Below are positions 16,458-24,718 of a DNA stretch of 27,205 nt, one piece after another (within the stretch, counting starts at the first letter, position 1; each line of letters starts with the position of its first letter). The notes under the pieces were generated by a model that saw only the letters and a program-made list of their open reading frames with translations, was not told the DNA's origin and searched no databases. The position numbers and the translations under genes are program-made. Source of the DNA: JANNYA01 sp031422315 (GTDB taxonomy: Bacteria; Pseudomonadota; Gammaproteobacteria; Xanthomonadales; SZUA-5); contig JANOQN010000029.1 in the NCBI GenBank assembly GCA_031422315.1, positions 1 to 27,205 on the forward strand. The letters are read 5' to 3'.

Positions 16458-16880
16458 ATGCATCAAAATCACATTTCCAGCGTTTCAAATAAACGCCGAT
16501 TGACACAGCTCGGCATGTTCGTTTTGCTTCTCAGCGCCACTGGAGCCGCTTTCGCGACTGCGGCTGCCGATACCGGTATCGGTGCAATCGATGGTTTTGT
16601 CGCGCTTTATATTTTTATGTTAGCCGCATTTACCGGCCACGAAATCATCGGCAAAGTGCCGGTTATTTTGCATACGCCGCTGATGTCGGGCTCGAACTTT
16701 GTGCACGGCATTGTGTTGGTTGGCGCGATGATTGCGCTTGGCCACGCCGATACCATGGCGGGCAAAATTATTGGCTTTATTGCGGTATTACTCGGTGCGG
16801 GTAACGCAGCTGGCGGCTATGTTGTAACTGAGCGCATGCTTGAGATGTTCAAGCCAAGCACAAAAAAGGCGGGGGGTTAA
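16458..16880 (+). CDS. pntAB: NAD(P) transhydrogenase subunit alpha, part 2 (membrane)
   Basis: The protein has 140 residues. An N-terminal extension with a hydrophobic stretch (about 18-36) precedes the conserved membrane domain. That domain has three helices and the motif GHEIIGKVPVILHTPLMSGSNFVHGIVLVG turned over several segments. The C-terminal part reads GAGNAAGGYVVTERMLEMF. It forms part of the proton channel with PntB. It sits 2 bp after pntAA and 3 bp before pntB, with GGAGGG in the pntAA end as probable ribosome binding site. The extension is longer than in many homologues and might contain a later true start. Confidence 0.94.
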   Translation: MHQNHISSVSNKRRLTQLGMFVLLLSATGAAFATAAADTGIGAIDGFVALYIFMLAAFTGHEIIGKVPVILHTPLMSGSNFVHGIVLVGAMIALGHADTMAGKIIGFIAVLLGAGNAAGGYVVTERMLEMFKPSTKKAGG

Positions 16881-16883
16881 GCC

Positions 16884-18323
16884 ATGTCGATTACTTTTAT
16901 TGTGCAGCTGAGCTACTTCGCTGCGGCCGCGTTGTTTATTTTAGGCCTTAAACGCATGAGCTCGCCGGTTACCGCGCGCAGCGGCATAGTCTGGGCCGGT
17001 TACGGCATGGTGTTGGCTACGGTGGCGACTTTCTTGCTGCCCGGTTTGCACAACCACGTTTGGATGGTGGCTGGAATAGTGATTGGTACTGCGATTGCCT
17101 GGGTATCCGGCAAAAAAGTCGCGATGACCGATATGCCGCAAATGGTCGCGCTCTACAACGGCATGGGCGGCGGTTCTGCCGCTGCAATTGGCGCGGTTGA
17201 GCTATTCCGCGCTTACGATAGAGGCGTGATTGCGGCAGCAACTTCGCCTGAAGCCATGGCTGTCGCGGCTTCTGAGTTCAACACGGTTTACGCATCGTTA
17301 GCGGTGATCGGCGCGCTGATTGGCGCGGTGAGTTTTTCCGGCTCATTGATTGCCTTCGCCAAGCTGCAAGGTTTGATCGAAAAACGCTTCGCACTGCCCG
17401 GCCAGAACATCATTAACTTGGTGCTGTTCGTCGCTGCGATTGCCCTGGGCGCAATGATTGTGTTCCAGCTTGATCAAACGCTGATTATTGCGTTCTTCAT
17501 TGTGTGCTTGATTTTGGGCGTGCTGGTCACGCTGCCGATTGGCGGTGCGGATATGCCGGTGGTTATCTCGCTTTACAACGCATTTACTGGACTAGCGGTT
17601 GCGTTTGAAGGCTATGTCATGCAAAACCCAGCGCTGATTATTGCTGGCACGGTGGTCGGTGCAGCGGGCACATTGTTAACGCAGCTGATGGCCAAAGCGA
17701 TGAATCGGCCGATCTCTGGCGTGCTATTCACCAAATTTGGTGGCGGCGGTGCAGCGCAGGGTGAAATCAAAGGCTCGCAAAAAGCCATTGAAGCGCCCGA
17801 TGCCGCGTCGCTTTTATACATGGCGGATCGCATCATTATCGTGCCGGGCTATGGTTTGGCAGTCGCGCAAGCGCAGCACAAACTGTGGGAGCTTTGCAAA
17901 GAGCTCATCAAGCGCGAAAAATCGGTCAAGTTTGCGATTCACCCGGTCGCCGGGCGTATGCCTGGGCATATGAACGTGCTGCTGGCCGAAGCCGGCGTGC
18001 CGTATGATTTGATCACCGACATGGATGAAATCAACAGCGAATTTCCAACTTGCGATGTCGCGATCGTGATTGGCGCAAACGATGTGGTGAACCCGGCGGC
18101 TAAGACTGATAAATCCAGCCCGATTTACGGCATGCCAATTTTGGACGTGGCGGCGGCTCGGCAAACCATCGTGGTCAAACGCGGCAAAGGCACCGGGTTT
18201 GCGGGCATTGAAAATCTGTTGTTCTATCAAGACAATACGAAAATGCTGTTTGCTGATGGTCAAGAAGCGGCTTCAAAGCTGCTAGCCGGGCTTAAAGCGA
18301 TTGATTCGGGTTCGGGGCATTAA
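16884..18323 (+). CDS. pntB: NAD(P) transhydrogenase subunit beta
   Basis: The protein has 479 residues, close to the usual 460-480. The N-terminal about 260 residues are multi-helical membrane domain II; the C-terminal about 180 are the NADP(H)-binding domain III. Domain III carries IVPGYGLAVAQAQHKLWEL, FAIHPVAGRMPGHMNVLLAEAGVPYD and VIGANDVVNPAA, all family landmarks. With PntAA and PntAB it uses the proton gradient to produce NADPH from NADH. The operon is likely transcribed from upstream of pntAA and may end at one of the hairpins before pcnB. Confidence 0.97.
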   Translation: MSITFIVQLSYFAAAALFILGLKRMSSPVTARSGIVWAGYGMVLATVATFLLPGLHNHVWMVAGIVIGTAIAWVSGKKVAMTDMPQMVALYNGMGGGSAAAIGAVELFRAYDRGVIAAATSPEAMAVAASEFNTVYASLAVIGALIGAVSFSGSLIAFAKLQGLIEKRFALPGQNIINLVLFVAAIALGAMIVFQLDQTLIIAFFIVCLILGVLVTLPIGGADMPVVISLYNAFTGLAVAFEGYVMQNPALIIAGTVVGAAGTLLTQLMAKAMNRPISGVLFTKFGGGGAAQGEIKGSQKAIEAPDAASLLYMADRIIIVPGYGLAVAQAQHKLWELCKELIKREKSVKFAIHPVAGRMPGHMNVLLAEAGVPYDLITDMDEINSEFPTCDVAIVIGANDVVNPAAKTDKSSPIYGMPILDVAAARQTIVVKRGKGTGFAGIENLLFYQDNTKMLFADGQEAASKLLAGLKAIDSGSGH

Positions 18324-18344
18324 TTGAATCGTTAAGACGCCTGA

Positions 18345-18367
18345 CGCGAATTTAGGTTAAATTCGCG
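18345..18367. promoter_or_regulatory. Perfect 10-bp palindrome between pntB and pcnB
   Basis: CGCGAATTTA and TAAATTCGCG form a perfect inverted repeat around a 3-nt centre (GGT). It starts about 20 bp after the pntB stop. It could be a protein binding site or an RNA hairpin, and there is no T-run for a terminator. Confidence 0.6.
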
Positions 18368-18380
18368 CCAGCAACCCAGG

Positions 18381-18404
18381 AAATGCCTGCGTTTGCAGGC
18401 ATTT
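18381..18404 (+). terminator. Hairpin terminator or pcnB leader hairpin
   Basis: AAATGCCTGC and GCAGGCATTT make a perfect 10-bp stem closed by GTTT, followed by a short T-rich stretch (TTTTCATT overall). It can end the pnt transcript. Because only 15 bp separate it from the pcnB ATG, no separate promoter fits behind it. So pcnB either reads through it or carries it in its 5' leader. Confidence 0.7.
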
Positions 18405-18419
18405 TCATTAAAGGCGGAC

Positions 18420-19784
18420 ATGATCGAGACACATCTAGCATCCTTCGGCGGTGTAGCAGCGCGCGTTTTAACCAGAGCCGAGCACGGTATATCGCGGCAA
18501 TCCATATCCAGCGCGGCTTTGCGCGTGCTGTATGGCTTAAAAGAATCGGGTTACGCGGCGTTTTTAGTTGGTGGCGGTGTACGCGATTTATTGCTAGGCC
18601 AGCGCCCAAAAGATTTTGATATTGCAACCAACGCTACGCCTGAACAAATCAACAAAGTGTTCCGTAACTGTAGATTGATTGGGCGGCGATTTATCATTGC
18701 CCACGTGCGATTCGGGCCAGAAATCATCGAAGTCACCACCTTTCGCGGTAACGATGGCGGCAGTGTTGGCATTGGCAATGGCTCCGGTGGGCGCTTTGTT
18801 GAAACCGATGGCCGCATTTTGCGCGATAACGTGTTTGGCAGCGTCGAGGAAGACGCCGAGCGTCGCGATTTCACGGTGAACGCGATGTACTACAACATCG
18901 AAGATTTTAGCGTCACCGACTACGCTGGCGGTTTGGTAGATCTGTCGAAAAAAGTGATTCGCTTAATTGGCGATCCTGATCGCCGCTACCGAGAAGATCC
19001 GGTGCGCATGCTGCGCGCGGCGCGGCTTGCTGCCAAGTTAGGCTTTAGCATTGATGCGGCCAGCGAAAGCAAAATTGCTGAGCTAAAGGAGCTGCTGCAC
19101 GAAATTCCGCCCGCGCGGCTGTTCGATGAAGTATTGAAGCTGTTTATGGGCGGATATGGTGAAAAAAGCTGGCACGAGCTGGCTCGGCTTGACCTGCTTA
19201 CCGTGTTGTTTCCGGATCTAAAACCTGCGAGTTTGCGCGCCAACCAAGCGTTTATCACTCAGGCGCTGCAAAGCACCGATGCGCGGATCCAGGCTGAAAA
19301 GCCTGTCTCAGCAGGTTTCTTTTTTGCTGTGCTGGGTTGGCCAATGCTGCAAGCGCGTATGCCTGACAAACCAAGCCCCGATCAACGCAGTGATGCCATT
19401 GATGCCGTGCTAGGCCAGCTCAGCCGAATTATTGCCCTGCCCCGCCGCTATGCCATGCAGGTGCGGGAGATTTGGGAAATGCTGCCGCGCTTGTTCGACG
19501 CCAGCGCAACCCGCGCACGCAGGATTTTGCCGAACCCGCGCTTTCGCGCGGCCTATGATTTTTTGCACTTGCTCGGCACTGACAACCCCACCATCGCAAC
19601 GCTCGCGCAGCGTTGGACCAAAGCGCAGCTGCCAGAAGCTAATTTAGATGAGCTGTTCAATAAACCGGGCGCACCAGCAAATGCGACGAGCCAATCCGAA
19701 GTGGAGCCTGCAGCGCTGGAATCAGGTACAGCCGATGCGCCGAAGAGAAAGCGCCGAAGAAATCGCAAGCCGCGGGTGAAGTAG
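18420..19784 (+). CDS. pcnB: Poly(A) polymerase PcnB
   Basis: The protein has 454 residues from the ATG at 18420 (AAAGGCGG upstream); an in-frame TTG inside the preceding hairpin is unlikely. The nucleotidyltransferase core has FLVGGGVRDLLLG (about 48-60) and the two metal-binding aspartates in DFD (65 and 67). RRDFTVNAMYYN and YREDPVRMLRAARLAAKLGF follow, then a C-terminal RNA-binding region and a strongly basic tail (KRKRRRNRKPRVK). This matches the bacterial poly(A) polymerase branch, which adds 3' A-tails that promote RNA decay; the tRNA CCA-adding enzyme is a less likely reading. The stop codon abuts the stop of the convergent PIN-domain gene with no base between. Confidence 0.93.
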   Translation: MIETHLASFGGVAARVLTRAEHGISRQSISSAALRVLYGLKESGYAAFLVGGGVRDLLLGQRPKDFDIATNATPEQINKVFRNCRLIGRRFIIAHVRFGPEIIEVTTFRGNDGGSVGIGNGSGGRFVETDGRILRDNVFGSVEEDAERRDFTVNAMYYNIEDFSVTDYAGGLVDLSKKVIRLIGDPDRRYREDPVRMLRAARLAAKLGFSIDAASESKIAELKELLHEIPPARLFDEVLKLFMGGYGEKSWHELARLDLLTVLFPDLKPASLRANQAFITQALQSTDARIQAEKPVSAGFFFAVLGWPMLQARMPDKPSPDQRSDAIDAVLGQLSRIIALPRRYAMQVREIWEMLPRLFDASATRARRILPNPRFRAAYDFLHLLGTDNPTIATLAQRWTKAQLPEANLDELFNKPGAPANATSQSEVEPAALESGTADAPKRKRRRNRKPRVK

Positions 19785-20210
19785 CTAAATCAGGACCCGG
19801 ATTCCATGGACGTTGGAAAAATCGCGATCGTGCGTTACCAGCGCATTGGCGCCGATGGCCAAGGCACTGGCAAGTTGGATTGCATCTGGCAGCTTCAGTC
19901 GATAAATGCCACGCAGTCGCGCTGCGCTTTCTGCAATTTCACTTGTGACATCTACAACTTGCCAAGCTTCCAGTAGCGCGCGATAGCGCTTAGCAAGCGC
20001 TTCTTCGCCTGCCTTAAGCGGGCCGGTTAAAACTTCAGCAATCGTAATGGCGCTAATCGCAAACCTCAGTTGGCCGCTTGCATGGCGCTGAAACAAGGGT
20101 GCAAAGCGCTCAGCAAAGTGAGCGTTAGCCTCTAACGTGTAGATAATCGGTGCGCTGTCAAGCAGTATGAGTGCGCCGGCGGGCAACTCTGCCGCAATTA
20201 GCGGCTCCAT
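19785..20210 (-). CDS. vapC: PIN-domain ribonuclease toxin (VapC-like)
   Basis: The protein has 141 residues. The acidic metal-binding set of PIN nucleases is complete: Asp18 (LLDSAPIIYTLE), Glu59 (ITIAEVLTG), Asp109 (LPDAIQLASAL) and Asp128 (VTHDRDF). Such toxins cut RNA, often tRNA or rRNA sites, when not held by their antitoxin. It overlaps the antitoxin gene by 13 bp. Its end abuts the stop of pcnB on the other strand. The N-terminal 12 residues before the first strand are longer than usual, so a later start is possible, but no better ATG exists. Confidence 0.9.
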   Translation of the reverse strand: MEPLIAAELPAGALILLDSAPIIYTLEANAHFAERFAPLFQRHASGQLRFAISAITIAEVLTGPLKAGEEALAKRYRALLEAWQVVDVTSEIAESAARLRGIYRLKLPDAIQLASALAIGANALVTHDRDFSNVHGIRVLI

Positions 20211-20458
20211 TCGTCACGCAGTAGATTGATGGCTAGGCTGCTATCAGCGCCCCAAAAATTGCGCCCACTGCCTGCTAGCGGCAAAAGTGAAGGCTGCACC
20301 TCAGGCTTAGCAGAATACGCTGGAACCACTGCGGCAATTTCGCGCCCATGTCGAGTGATGATGGTGACTTGACCCGTTGCTGCTGCGGAAATTATGGCGG
20401 GAAATTGCTTACGGGCTTCTTCCGCGCCTTTAAATGCTGTTTGATTTGTCGTTTTCAT
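20198..20458 (-). CDS. Phd/YefM-type antitoxin
   Basis: The protein has 86 residues from the ATG at 20458. The N-terminal DNA-binding region reads FKGAEEARKQFPAIISAAATGQVTIITRHGREIAAVVP, which is the Phd/YefM fold (about residues 7-45). The C-terminal 40 residues would wrap the toxin. An upstream in-frame ATG at 20506 is rejected because it would put the promoter and operator inside the coding region. The predicted -10 box ends six bases before the ATG, so the mRNA is probably leaderless. Confidence 0.88.
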   Translation of the reverse strand: MKTTNQTAFKGAEEARKQFPAIISAAATGQVTIITRHGREIAAVVPAYSAKPEVQPSLLPLAGSGRNFWGADSSLAINLLRDEWSR

Positions 20459-20463
20459 CTTGC

Positions 20464-20493
20464 AACTGTACGGAGTGTACGGTTTTCTGTCAA
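20464..20493 (-). promoter_or_regulatory. Leaderless toxin-antitoxin promoter with overlapping operator
   Basis: On the - strand, TTGACA (20493-20488, perfect -35) is followed after 17 bp by TACAGT (20470-20465, -10). A near-palindrome, AACTGTAC-GGAGT-GTACGGTT read on the + strand with one mismatch between arms (20464-20484), covers the -10 and part of the spacer. Two TGTACGG direct repeats lie within it. This is a natural site for repression by the antitoxin or antitoxin-toxin complex. Confidence 0.75.
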
Positions 20494-20509
20494 TCAAGCA
20501 GCACAAGAC

Positions 20510-21982
20510 CTACCGCGAGCGCGGATCAGGAAAAAACGGCACCGGTTCGCCGGGTTCGATTTGTTTTTTCCAGGCGCGGATTTGCAAAAGCGCATCTGCG
20601 CCTACGCTGATTTGCGGTTTTGAGGGCTCGAATCCCATGCGGATTTCGCGCTCGCCTACGCTGCGTTCGGCAATCTCAAACGCTTTGACGAAATCGTGGG
20701 TTTGATTGAGCGCTTCGACCAAATAAGCCTGCCCGAAATAGGTGATATCGCTATCGGCGCCGCAGCCGAACGATGGCTGGCTGGCGTTTGATGCGGTCAT
20801 AATGATTCTATTGGCGCTGCTGAGTGGCTCGATAAAACCACCGGCATAGCAGGCTGAAATCAGCACGATTTGATAGCGGATGCCGGCATTATCCAACGCG
20901 CGTTTGAGCGATTTCGAGTCGATTTGATCCAGCGGAAGTGGGCCTTGTTGGACCAGTAGTTCGTGGGTTTTAGAGCCGTGCGTGGTGAGGTAGACAAACA
21001 GCAAATCTTCGTCGGGATTCATTTTTTGCGCCAGGCCTTTTAACGCAGCGCGCAAATTGGTGGCGGTGGCGAGCGGAATTTTATCAGTGGTTCGGCCGTG
21101 ATTGGCCAGCGATAGCACGCGATTTTGCGCATTGAAGCGTGCTTCAAATAAGCGCTGGATGTAGCTGACTTCGTTTAAAAACACGCTTTCGGTAGAATCG
21201 CCGCCAAAGCTCAGCACGAAGAGCTCGGGCGTATTTTCAATGCCTGGGTTGATATTTGCTAGCGCAACGTCAAGCAATTTTTGCTGGCGGTACATCACTT
21301 TTTCAGGGCTGTAGGCAAGCTTTGGCTCGGCTATTTCACGCTCATCTATCAGAAGCTCTTCCACAGCTGGGGTGAGTAGAAACTCGAGCTGAAAGATTTG
21401 CGCGCAGCTTAGCAGCATCAACAGCATGGCTGAAACGCCGGCCAAGCTGCTGCGGCGCAGCGCCAAATTTGCGCCTAAACAAAATGCCAGTGTGCAGGAA
21501 TAGGCGAGCCAAAGCGCCGCAGTGATTGCGCCCAACGCAATGCCAGACTGCATGCCGCTTAGCTGCGTTACAAACTGCGCCTTCCACAACGCAATCAGCG
21601 CGAAAGGTAACAGCAAAAACGTGCCCGAAATCAGCCAAAGTGTAGCGATTGAAAACGTCATCACCACTTTACCGAACAGCGCGCAAATCAGCGCTGAAAG
21701 CGCCAAACTGGCAATCGCCACGAATGCCACGCTTTGCAAGTTCCACCAAAAATGCACCAAAATATCCAGCCACACGCTGCCAAAACTTTCGCTTAATCGC
21801 TCAGCTAGACCAATCTGAGTGAGGCGAACATTCCAGAGCAAGTCAAACACGCAAAAACATGCCAGGCTAAAACAGCAAGCCAGCCAAAAATGCGCCGTAG
21901 GCCGCAAAGGCTTGACCCGTTTAGGTAATCGAAACCGGCTAAGGCTGAGCGCTGCCGCTAAAGTATGTAGGAAGCTAAACAT
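20510..21982 (-). CDS. Membrane-anchored C13 (legumain-like) peptidase
   Basis: The protein has 490 residues. The first about 205 contain five predicted membrane helices (about 32-50, 82-104, 108-135, 146-170, 182-205). The remainder is a caspase-clan C13 peptidase domain with the catalytic His335 in FVYLTTHGSKTH and Cys378 in VLISACYAGGF, followed by the NRIIMTASNA strand. This resembles bacterial homologues of legumain and GPI8. C13 enzymes usually cut after Asn or Asp or act as transamidases. The helices place the catalytic domain at the membrane; which side is not certain. It lies 18 bp after the solute-binding lipoprotein gene and is probably in its operon. No clear ribosome binding site precedes the ATG. 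Substrate unknown. Confidence 0.88.
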   Translation of the reverse strand: MFSFLHTLAAALSLSRFRLPKRVKPLRPTAHFWLACCFSLACFCVFDLLWNVRLTQIGLAERLSESFGSVWLDILVHFWWNLQSVAFVAIASLALSALICALFGKVVMTFSIATLWLISGTFLLLPFALIALWKAQFVTQLSGMQSGIALGAITAALWLAYSCTLAFCLGANLALRRSSLAGVSAMLLMLLSCAQIFQLEFLLTPAVEELLIDEREIAEPKLAYSPEKVMYRQQKLLDVALANINPGIENTPELFVLSFGGDSTESVFLNEVSYIQRLFEARFNAQNRVLSLANHGRTTDKIPLATATNLRAALKGLAQKMNPDEDLLFVYLTTHGSKTHELLVQQGPLPLDQIDSKSLKRALDNAGIRYQIVLISACYAGGFIEPLSSANRIIMTASNASQPSFGCGADSDITYFGQAYLVEALNQTHDFVKAFEIAERSVGEREIRMGFEPSKPQISVGADALLQIRAWKKQIEPGEPVPFFPDPRSR

Positions 21983-22000
21983 TCAATCAGCGTTCGTGCT

Positions 22001-23848
22001 TTAACGTGCCATGACAAAACGCAGCGCATTGCCTGCAAGCAATCCTGAGCTAGGCCAAGCGACAAATGACTGGCTCCAAAGGTGCATGATGACTCTAGAA
22101 AAACCCATGATCGCCACGCAATCGTCAATTAATATTTGATTGAGCGCCGCAAACGCGTCCCAGCGTGCTTGGCCCGGCGGCAGCGCGCGCGCGCGCAAAA
22201 ATGCCGCATCAAATTCAGGGTTTTGGTAGTTCGCATTGTTGACCTGCGGCGCTGCAAATGGCCCGTAATAAAGCTGTAGGATGTTCTCTGGGTCAGGCGC
22301 ATCCAGCTGCCAGCCCATTTCCATCAGCATCACTTTGCGCTCGTTCACAGCGTCCAAATAGGCGCCAAAGCTAGGGTAATTTTGCCAGCTAATTTGCTCA
22401 GGTTTGAAGCCTATAGCCAGCATTTGCATGCGAAACAATTCGAAAATTCGCCGTTGCTCAACGCTATTGGGTGAGCCATAATTCAAGTTAGGCAGCTTAT
22501 CGGTCAATCCTGCGTCAGCAAGCAAAGCAATAGCGGCCTGCACGTTTGCACGCGGTGATAAATTAGCTGAATCAAAACCCGGTATGCCGGGCGGAATTGC
22601 GCCTTGATAACTCAAACCAGCCCCGTAAATTTTCGCGCGCCGCTCGTCCCAGTTATAGGCTTTGCTGATGGCGCAGCGCAGCTTGCGATTGGCGCTATTT
22701 TGCGCGACATTTTCGCTATGGCCAATCGTAGGATCGGCCATATTGAAGGATATAAACACGCTGCCCAGTTCTGGCGTACTGGTGACATACACTCGGTTTT
22801 GCCACTCAGGCAGCAGAACGCGTGTGGCTGAATCGGCGACTAAATATCGCGGCGATGTTGCAGAAGTTGCCGCGCCAGAATCTACTTCACCGCGCTCAAA
22901 CGCTATGGCGCTGGTGTGCCCTTCGGATATGAATTTCAGCTCGACTTGCTCAATCAATGGCGGCGATTTGCCTGCAAGCTGCGCCAATCCATAGGCGGCG
23001 TGCTTTGCCACCACATAGCCTTCGGCTTGCAGATCAATAGGTTCTTTACGAAAGTTTGGATTTCTCGAAAGCAGTGCGCCCGTACTGTCAAATCGGCTTA
23101 AGCTAAATGGCCCTGAACCTACCGCATTGCGATTGAGATTGCCTTTAAAATACTGCACCGCTTCCACAGGCACTACCGCGCTCGATGGGTGCGCCAGGCT
23201 TGATAAAAATATCGCAGGTGCAGCTTTGAAGTTGAACTCAACCACGTACGGCTCAATTGCCTGCACGCCGGTCAGCGAATCTTGATAGTTCGCGCCCGCC
23301 GCCACCCAATCTTCAACGCCAACAAGATCAGACCACAGCCATGACATTTCAGAGTTGAGTTTGGGGTCAAAGTGGCGCTTGAAGCTGTAGATCACGTCAC
23401 TCGCTTGCAGTTCGCGGCCTTTGCCGCCGGCAAACGCCGGGCTGTCTTGAAAATGCACGCCGCGCTTGATGCTGATGCGAATGGTTTTGCCATCATTGCT
23501 AGAGATTGGCATGCCAGACGCTAAATTGGGCACCAGCTGGTACGGATCAGCCAGCAGCGCGTAGCGATAAAGCGTGTCATACACGTTCGATACGATCGCG
23601 CCGGCATGCGCTGAGCTAGTTCGTAGCGGATCAATACTGACTGGTACTTCGTTGACGGTATGGCGAAAAATTTGCGCCTTTGCTGATTTGTTATCGTTGG
23701 CCGGCATGGAAGCGTTTGCACTTCCCTTTGTTGAATCTGTTTGTGAGTCGGGCGCTGATGGCTGGCAGCTGGCTAACAAGCAAATTATTAGCGCAGCGAG
23801 CACCGTACCAAAGTAGTGCAGATTTTTATTTCGTATCAATAAACGCAT
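22001..23848 (-). CDS. Family 5 extracellular solute-binding lipoprotein (peptide/nickel type)
   Basis: The protein has 615 residues from the ATG at 23848. A lipoprotein signal peptide ends in LLASC with Cys28. A linker rich in Ser, Asn and Lys follows, then a complete SBP family 5 domain (FRHTVNEVPVSIDPLRTSSAHA, VYDTLYRY, LVPNLASGMPISSNDGKTIRISIKRGVHF). This is the binding-protein type of DppA/OppA ABC importers for peptides and similar ligands. No permease or ATPase gene is adjacent, so it may be an orphan receptor or work with a distant transporter. The start lies one base after the TetR stop, so translation is likely coupled; a start further upstream would spoil the signal peptide. Confidence 0.9.
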   Translation of the reverse strand: MRLLIRNKNLHYFGTVLAALIICLLASCQPSAPDSQTDSTKGSANASMPANDNKSAKAQIFRHTVNEVPVSIDPLRTSSAHAGAIVSNVYDTLYRYALLADPYQLVPNLASGMPISSNDGKTIRISIKRGVHFQDSPAFAGGKGRELQASDVIYSFKRHFDPKLNSEMSWLWSDLVGVEDWVAAGANYQDSLTGVQAIEPYVVEFNFKAAPAIFLSSLAHPSSAVVPVEAVQYFKGNLNRNAVGSGPFSLSRFDSTGALLSRNPNFRKEPIDLQAEGYVVAKHAAYGLAQLAGKSPPLIEQVELKFISEGHTSAIAFERGEVDSGAATSATSPRYLVADSATRVLLPEWQNRVYVTSTPELGSVFISFNMADPTIGHSENVAQNSANRKLRCAISKAYNWDERRAKIYGAGLSYQGAIPPGIPGFDSANLSPRANVQAAIALLADAGLTDKLPNLNYGSPNSVEQRRIFELFRMQMLAIGFKPEQISWQNYPSFGAYLDAVNERKVMLMEMGWQLDAPDPENILQLYYGPFAAPQVNNANYQNPEFDAAFLRARALPPGQARWDAFAALNQILIDDCVAIMGFSRVIMHLWSQSFVAWPSSGLLAGNALRFVMAR

Positions 23849-23849
23849 T

Positions 23850-24473
23850 TTAAGGGACCAAAGTTTCAATAACGTGCTCAACATAGGCGTCGAATTCGCC
23901 GGCACTGAGGCGCGGCAGGCGAAGCTGTAAGCTCATTTGCAAAAATCCAATATAGGCCGCATAAGCTAAACGTGCGCGGTGCAGCGCGTTCGCGTGGCTG
24001 AGCCCAGCGCGTTCAAACAGTTGAGATAGCGTGCGTAAACGATGCTCAGATAGCTTCTCGATCATCGGCCCGACAATGGGTGAATCTACCGCTTTAATCA
24101 ACGCAGAATAAATTTTGTGTAGTTTGACGGTTCGGCTACTCACGCGAAATAGCGTACGCAGTTGCTCTTTCGCATCGGTAATGTGGGATACCCGGGTCAA
24201 CACATCCTGGGTATCGTCTTCACTCCAGCGCGTTAATGCAGCGCTGAGCAAAGCTTCGCGCGTGGCAAAGTGCCAATAAAAACTGCCCTTAGTGACGCCC
24301 AAACGCTTGGCGAGCGGCTCAACCGCTACCGCAGCTACGCCCACTTCGGCAATCATTTCCAGCGCTGCTTGCTCCCAGTCGGAGGCATTCAATCGGCCAC
24401 GTTCTGATTTAAGCGATAAGCGCGACTGCAAAGCGTGCGCTTTGACGCTGGAAAAACTGGATTGGCTGGGCAT
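23850..24473 (-). CDS. TetR family transcriptional regulator
   Basis: The protein has 207 residues. The N-terminal helix-turn-helix is clear (AVEPLAKRLGVTKGSFYWHFATREALLSAAL, about residues 50-80). The C-terminal helical part would bind an unknown effector and form the dimer. It is the first gene of the apparent operon with the family 5 lipoprotein and the C13 peptidase, and so probably controls that operon and itself. The region upstream (24474-24718) should hold its operator, but I see no clean palindrome there. The exact start is uncertain because no strong ribosome binding site is visible and the N-terminal 25 residues are poorly conserved in style. Confidence 0.9.
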   Translation of the reverse strand: MPSQSSFSSVKAHALQSRLSLKSERGRLNASDWEQAALEMIAEVGVAAVAVEPLAKRLGVTKGSFYWHFATREALLSAALTRWSEDDTQDVLTRVSHITDAKEQLRTLFRVSSRTVKLHKIYSALIKAVDSPIVGPMIEKLSEHRLRTLSQLFERAGLSHANALHRARLAYAAYIGFLQMSLQLRLPRLSAGEFDAYVEHVIETLVP

Positions 24474-24718
24474 TGCGTTGGAGTGTCTCAGGAAAATCGA
24501 AGTGCGCGTGTGCAGAATGCCGACTTAATCGGGCAAAAGCTAGCTGGGCACTCTTTAAAGTGGCTCTAAGCGCTGTCGAAGCGCCACTTGAAGTGCATAC
24601 ACCTACTTTAGGTTTTTCCGGCAACGTACAAAAAACAGGGTATTACATGGCCCCAAAATCACCCAATTCGCGTTTACCTTTGTTAGACCCGTAATTGACG
24701 GGATACAAAGAGGCGTTT

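Noticed and set aside
18393..18419. TTG start for pcnB inside the hairpin
   Set aside because: The ATG at 18420 has AAAGGCGG at proper distance, and the TTG lies within the terminator-like stem.
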